A program made the translations under genes and the position numbers. DNA of 64,000 bases from Pseudomonadota bacterium. GTDB taxonomy: Bacteria > Bdellovibrionota > Bdellovibrionia > Bdellovibrionales > JACTMU01. The notes under the pieces were generated by a model. That model saw only the letters and a program-made list of their open reading frames with translations, was not told where the DNA came from and did no database searches. Below, piece by piece: positions 62,665 to 64,000 of this stretch (within the stretch, counting starts at the first letter, position 1; each line of letters begins with the position of its first letter). The stretch is taken from positions 1 through 64,000 of the forward strand of contig JACTMU010000015.1 of NCBI GenBank assembly GCA_014584465.1, given 5' to 3'.

Positions 62665-62817
62665 CCCGGATCCGAAAGCAGGTTTCGCGCCAAGCACTAA
62701 CTAGGGGCTGTCCGGTAATTCCATTTTTGCCGATTTCTATAAGTTTTCCTTATACCTTCGTTGAGCCTCCTCGAGTTAGCGCCTCTGGCTAGCTTACCGG
62801 ACAGCCCCTAACTAAGG
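62663..62817. mobile_element. Mosaic palindromic element after cdd
   Basis: AACCCGGATCC (second family) is followed by CGAAAGCAGGTTTCGCGCCAAGCACT (terminal repeat of the GTGCC family). Then comes a third inverted pair, 62698-62718 and 62794-62814 (TAGTTAGGGGCTGTCCGGTAA, 19 of 21 matching). Inside lies the shared core ATAAGTTTTCCTTATACC ... GCGCCTCTGGCTAGC found at 31131 and 41658. The first bases overlap the cdd stop codon. Confidence 0.75.
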
Positions 62818-63460
62818 TCTACTTGATTGTAGCAGTGGCATGGTCATCTTCATTTTGGTACTTATCGAGCAAAGGACTTTTGCGAGGCATCCACAAAAAA
62901 GAAAATATTAGGGATAGTTTGGATCACGAATTCTCTCCTGTTTTCGCATAAACTATCACACATATCCTACATTCCGAAGCCCAACGCGGTAAATTTTCCA
63001 ATATTGAGACCACATATAGAGGTGAGGGAAAGAAAGAGGGGGTACGTGACTGAATGGAAGCTGAGAATCTCCTCCTAGATTCGAAGCATACGATGCCTGT
63101 AAAAATGCCGGGTTACAAAGTTTAGGGTGGTTGGAGAAAACTGTTTCTGACCGTTTTCTCAAAGTTCAACAAGTTAGACAAAAAAAGTGTCTGTGGTACA
63201 AGAATTCAGAGCCGCTATCAGTACGACACTCCCGCATCCCTTCTGGAATTAAATAATCTCTCCTACGATGATCCAATGTTTCACAACATGAAAGAGAGGG
63301 AGGACTCCTTTGGATGGCGTTTGAACTATTTCGAAAATGCATAGGGCACGGGAACTGCATCGAGATATTGGTCTCCTCTACGAAAAGAATACTCTTCGAC
63401 TAGATTAAGTCTCAAAGAGGTCTAGCCAAGAGGACTTCTTTGTAGTAGCTTTTAGTGAAG
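62818..63460. other. Long gene-poor stretch, possible decayed gene
   Basis: No intact gene is visible in about 640 bases. On the plus strand around 63160-63345 an open run encodes RIQSRYQYDTPASLLELNNL followed by protein-like sequence (FGWRLNYFENA), then a TAG, then further plausible sequence. It has no start or ribosome-binding site, so a decayed gene is possible. The promoter of the following gene should lie near its end. Confidence 0.35.
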
Positions 63461-64000
63461 ATGGAACGACTTCGAGTAGCTGCACTGCAATATTATATTC
63501 GACCCGTACGCTCATTTGAGGATTTTACCTTCCAATCAGAAGCCCTTGTGGAGACGGCCAAGGACTACAAGGTGCGACTTCTCGTTTTTCCGGAGTATTT
63601 TACCACTCAACTTCTCACGTTAGGGGATGTTCGACGACCCATCTCCGAACAGGTCCGTGATTTAGCTTCACAGGAGGGGCGATTTGTCGAATTTTTTTCT
63701 CGATTGGCGAAACGAAGCTCAATGATCATCGTGGGCGGCACCATTCCGGCCTTCAATGAAGACTCCTCGAAAATCCTCAATAAGTCCTATGTCTTCTCTA
63801 CAGATGGAAGCTACAACCTTCAGGCAAAACTCCATATGACTCGCTTTGAAAATGAGGAGTGGATGATCAGCCCTGGATCGAGGCTCCGTCTCTTTGAGGC
63901 CCCCTTTGGAAAATTTGCAATTGCCATCTGTTATGATGTCGAGTTTCCTGAGATTGCCCGCGTGGCGGCACGCCTTGGCGCCCATTTTCTGGTTGTTCCC
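63461..64000 (+). CDS. Carbon-nitrogen hydrolase (nitrilase superfamily), cut by window end
   Basis: 180 codons visible, open to the edge. The catalytic triad is present: Glu in LLVFPEYFTTQ, Lys in LQAKLHMTRFE and Cys in AIAICYDVEFPE. GDV-type spacing and the Glu-Lys-Cys distances fit amidases of the superfamily. Substrate unknown. ATG 63461 is likely; an in-frame GTG six bases earlier is possible, and a stop lies just before it. Confidence 0.88.
   Translation, partial: MERLRVAALQYYIRPVRSFEDFTFQSEALVETAKDYKVRLLVFPEYFTTQLLTLGDVRRPISEQVRDLASQEGRFVEFFSRLAKRSSMIIVGGTIPAFNEDSSKILNKSYVFSTDGSYNLQAKLHMTRFENEEWMISPGSRLRLFEAPFGKFAIAICYDVEFPEIARVAARLGAHFLVVP

Overview
The window reads as a chromosomal segment of a Gram-negative bacterium with an outer membrane. 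The evidence is Pal, a CpoB-like protein, several lipobox lipoproteins, beta-barrel outer-membrane proteins, an envelope pair matching TIGR03545/TIGR03546, a stator-type proton channel and a methyl-accepting chemotaxis receptor. HMG-CoA reductase plus a GHMP kinase point to mevalonate-route isoprenoid synthesis. Together with many lipoproteins and periplasmic coiled-coil proteins, this suggests Bdellovibrionota or a neighbouring former deltaproteobacterial lineage. That placement is inference. No rRNA, tRNA, CRISPR array, prophage or intact insertion sequence was found.

Layout. 1-2137: 3' part of an AT-rich secreted Asp-box (BNR) beta-propeller protein. 2398-9180: FecR-domain protein, bifunctional ManC, lipoprotein phosphatase, the TIGR03546/TIGR03545 pair and a sugar aminotransferase. 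9186-12346: NIT-domain chemoreceptor and a CxxCH periplasmic DUF3365 protein. 12475-17693: beta-barrel protein, ROK kinase and a xylFGH-type sugar ABC transporter. 17972-23416: a three-gene operon of a MotB/OmpA coiled-coil protein, a TolQ-topology proton channel and a 933-residue FHA/coiled-coil/membrane protein. This is the strongest candidate for an undescribed system. 23484-28700: small lipoprotein, GHMP kinase, HMG-CoA reductase, L20, L35 and a periplasmic coiled-coil protein. 29145-32311: acetyltransferase, HAD phosphatase, nucleotidyltransferase-like protein and a truncated S9 peptidase.

32609-44832 is one long minus-strand catabolic cluster. In transcription order it encodes an HMG-CoA-synthase-like/DUF35 fusion, an SCP2-type thiolase, the two methylmalonyl-CoA mutase chains, a three-subunit molybdenum hydroxylase, a class III CoA-transferase and a fused 3-hydroxyacyl-CoA dehydrogenase/enoyl-CoA hydratase. 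Its substrate is unknown.

45016-64000 is mostly housekeeping and envelope genes: TrmB, thymidine kinase, a DUF4143 ATPase behind tandem palindromes, an M64 peptidase, SmpB, RsmA, TsaD, CpoB-like/DUF4398/Pal, a metalloprotease-propeller-barrel fusion, an amino-acid ABC ATPase next to a permease remnant, cytidine deaminase and the start of a nitrilase-family enzyme.

Across the window, short palindromic elements recur between genes. One family carries ends like GTGCCTGGCGCGAAACC; a second carries AACCCGGATCTGAAATTAG. They sit at gene 3' ends, often supply the stop codon, lie between the two mutase genes, and flank a peptidase truncated at both ends. No transposase for them is present here.
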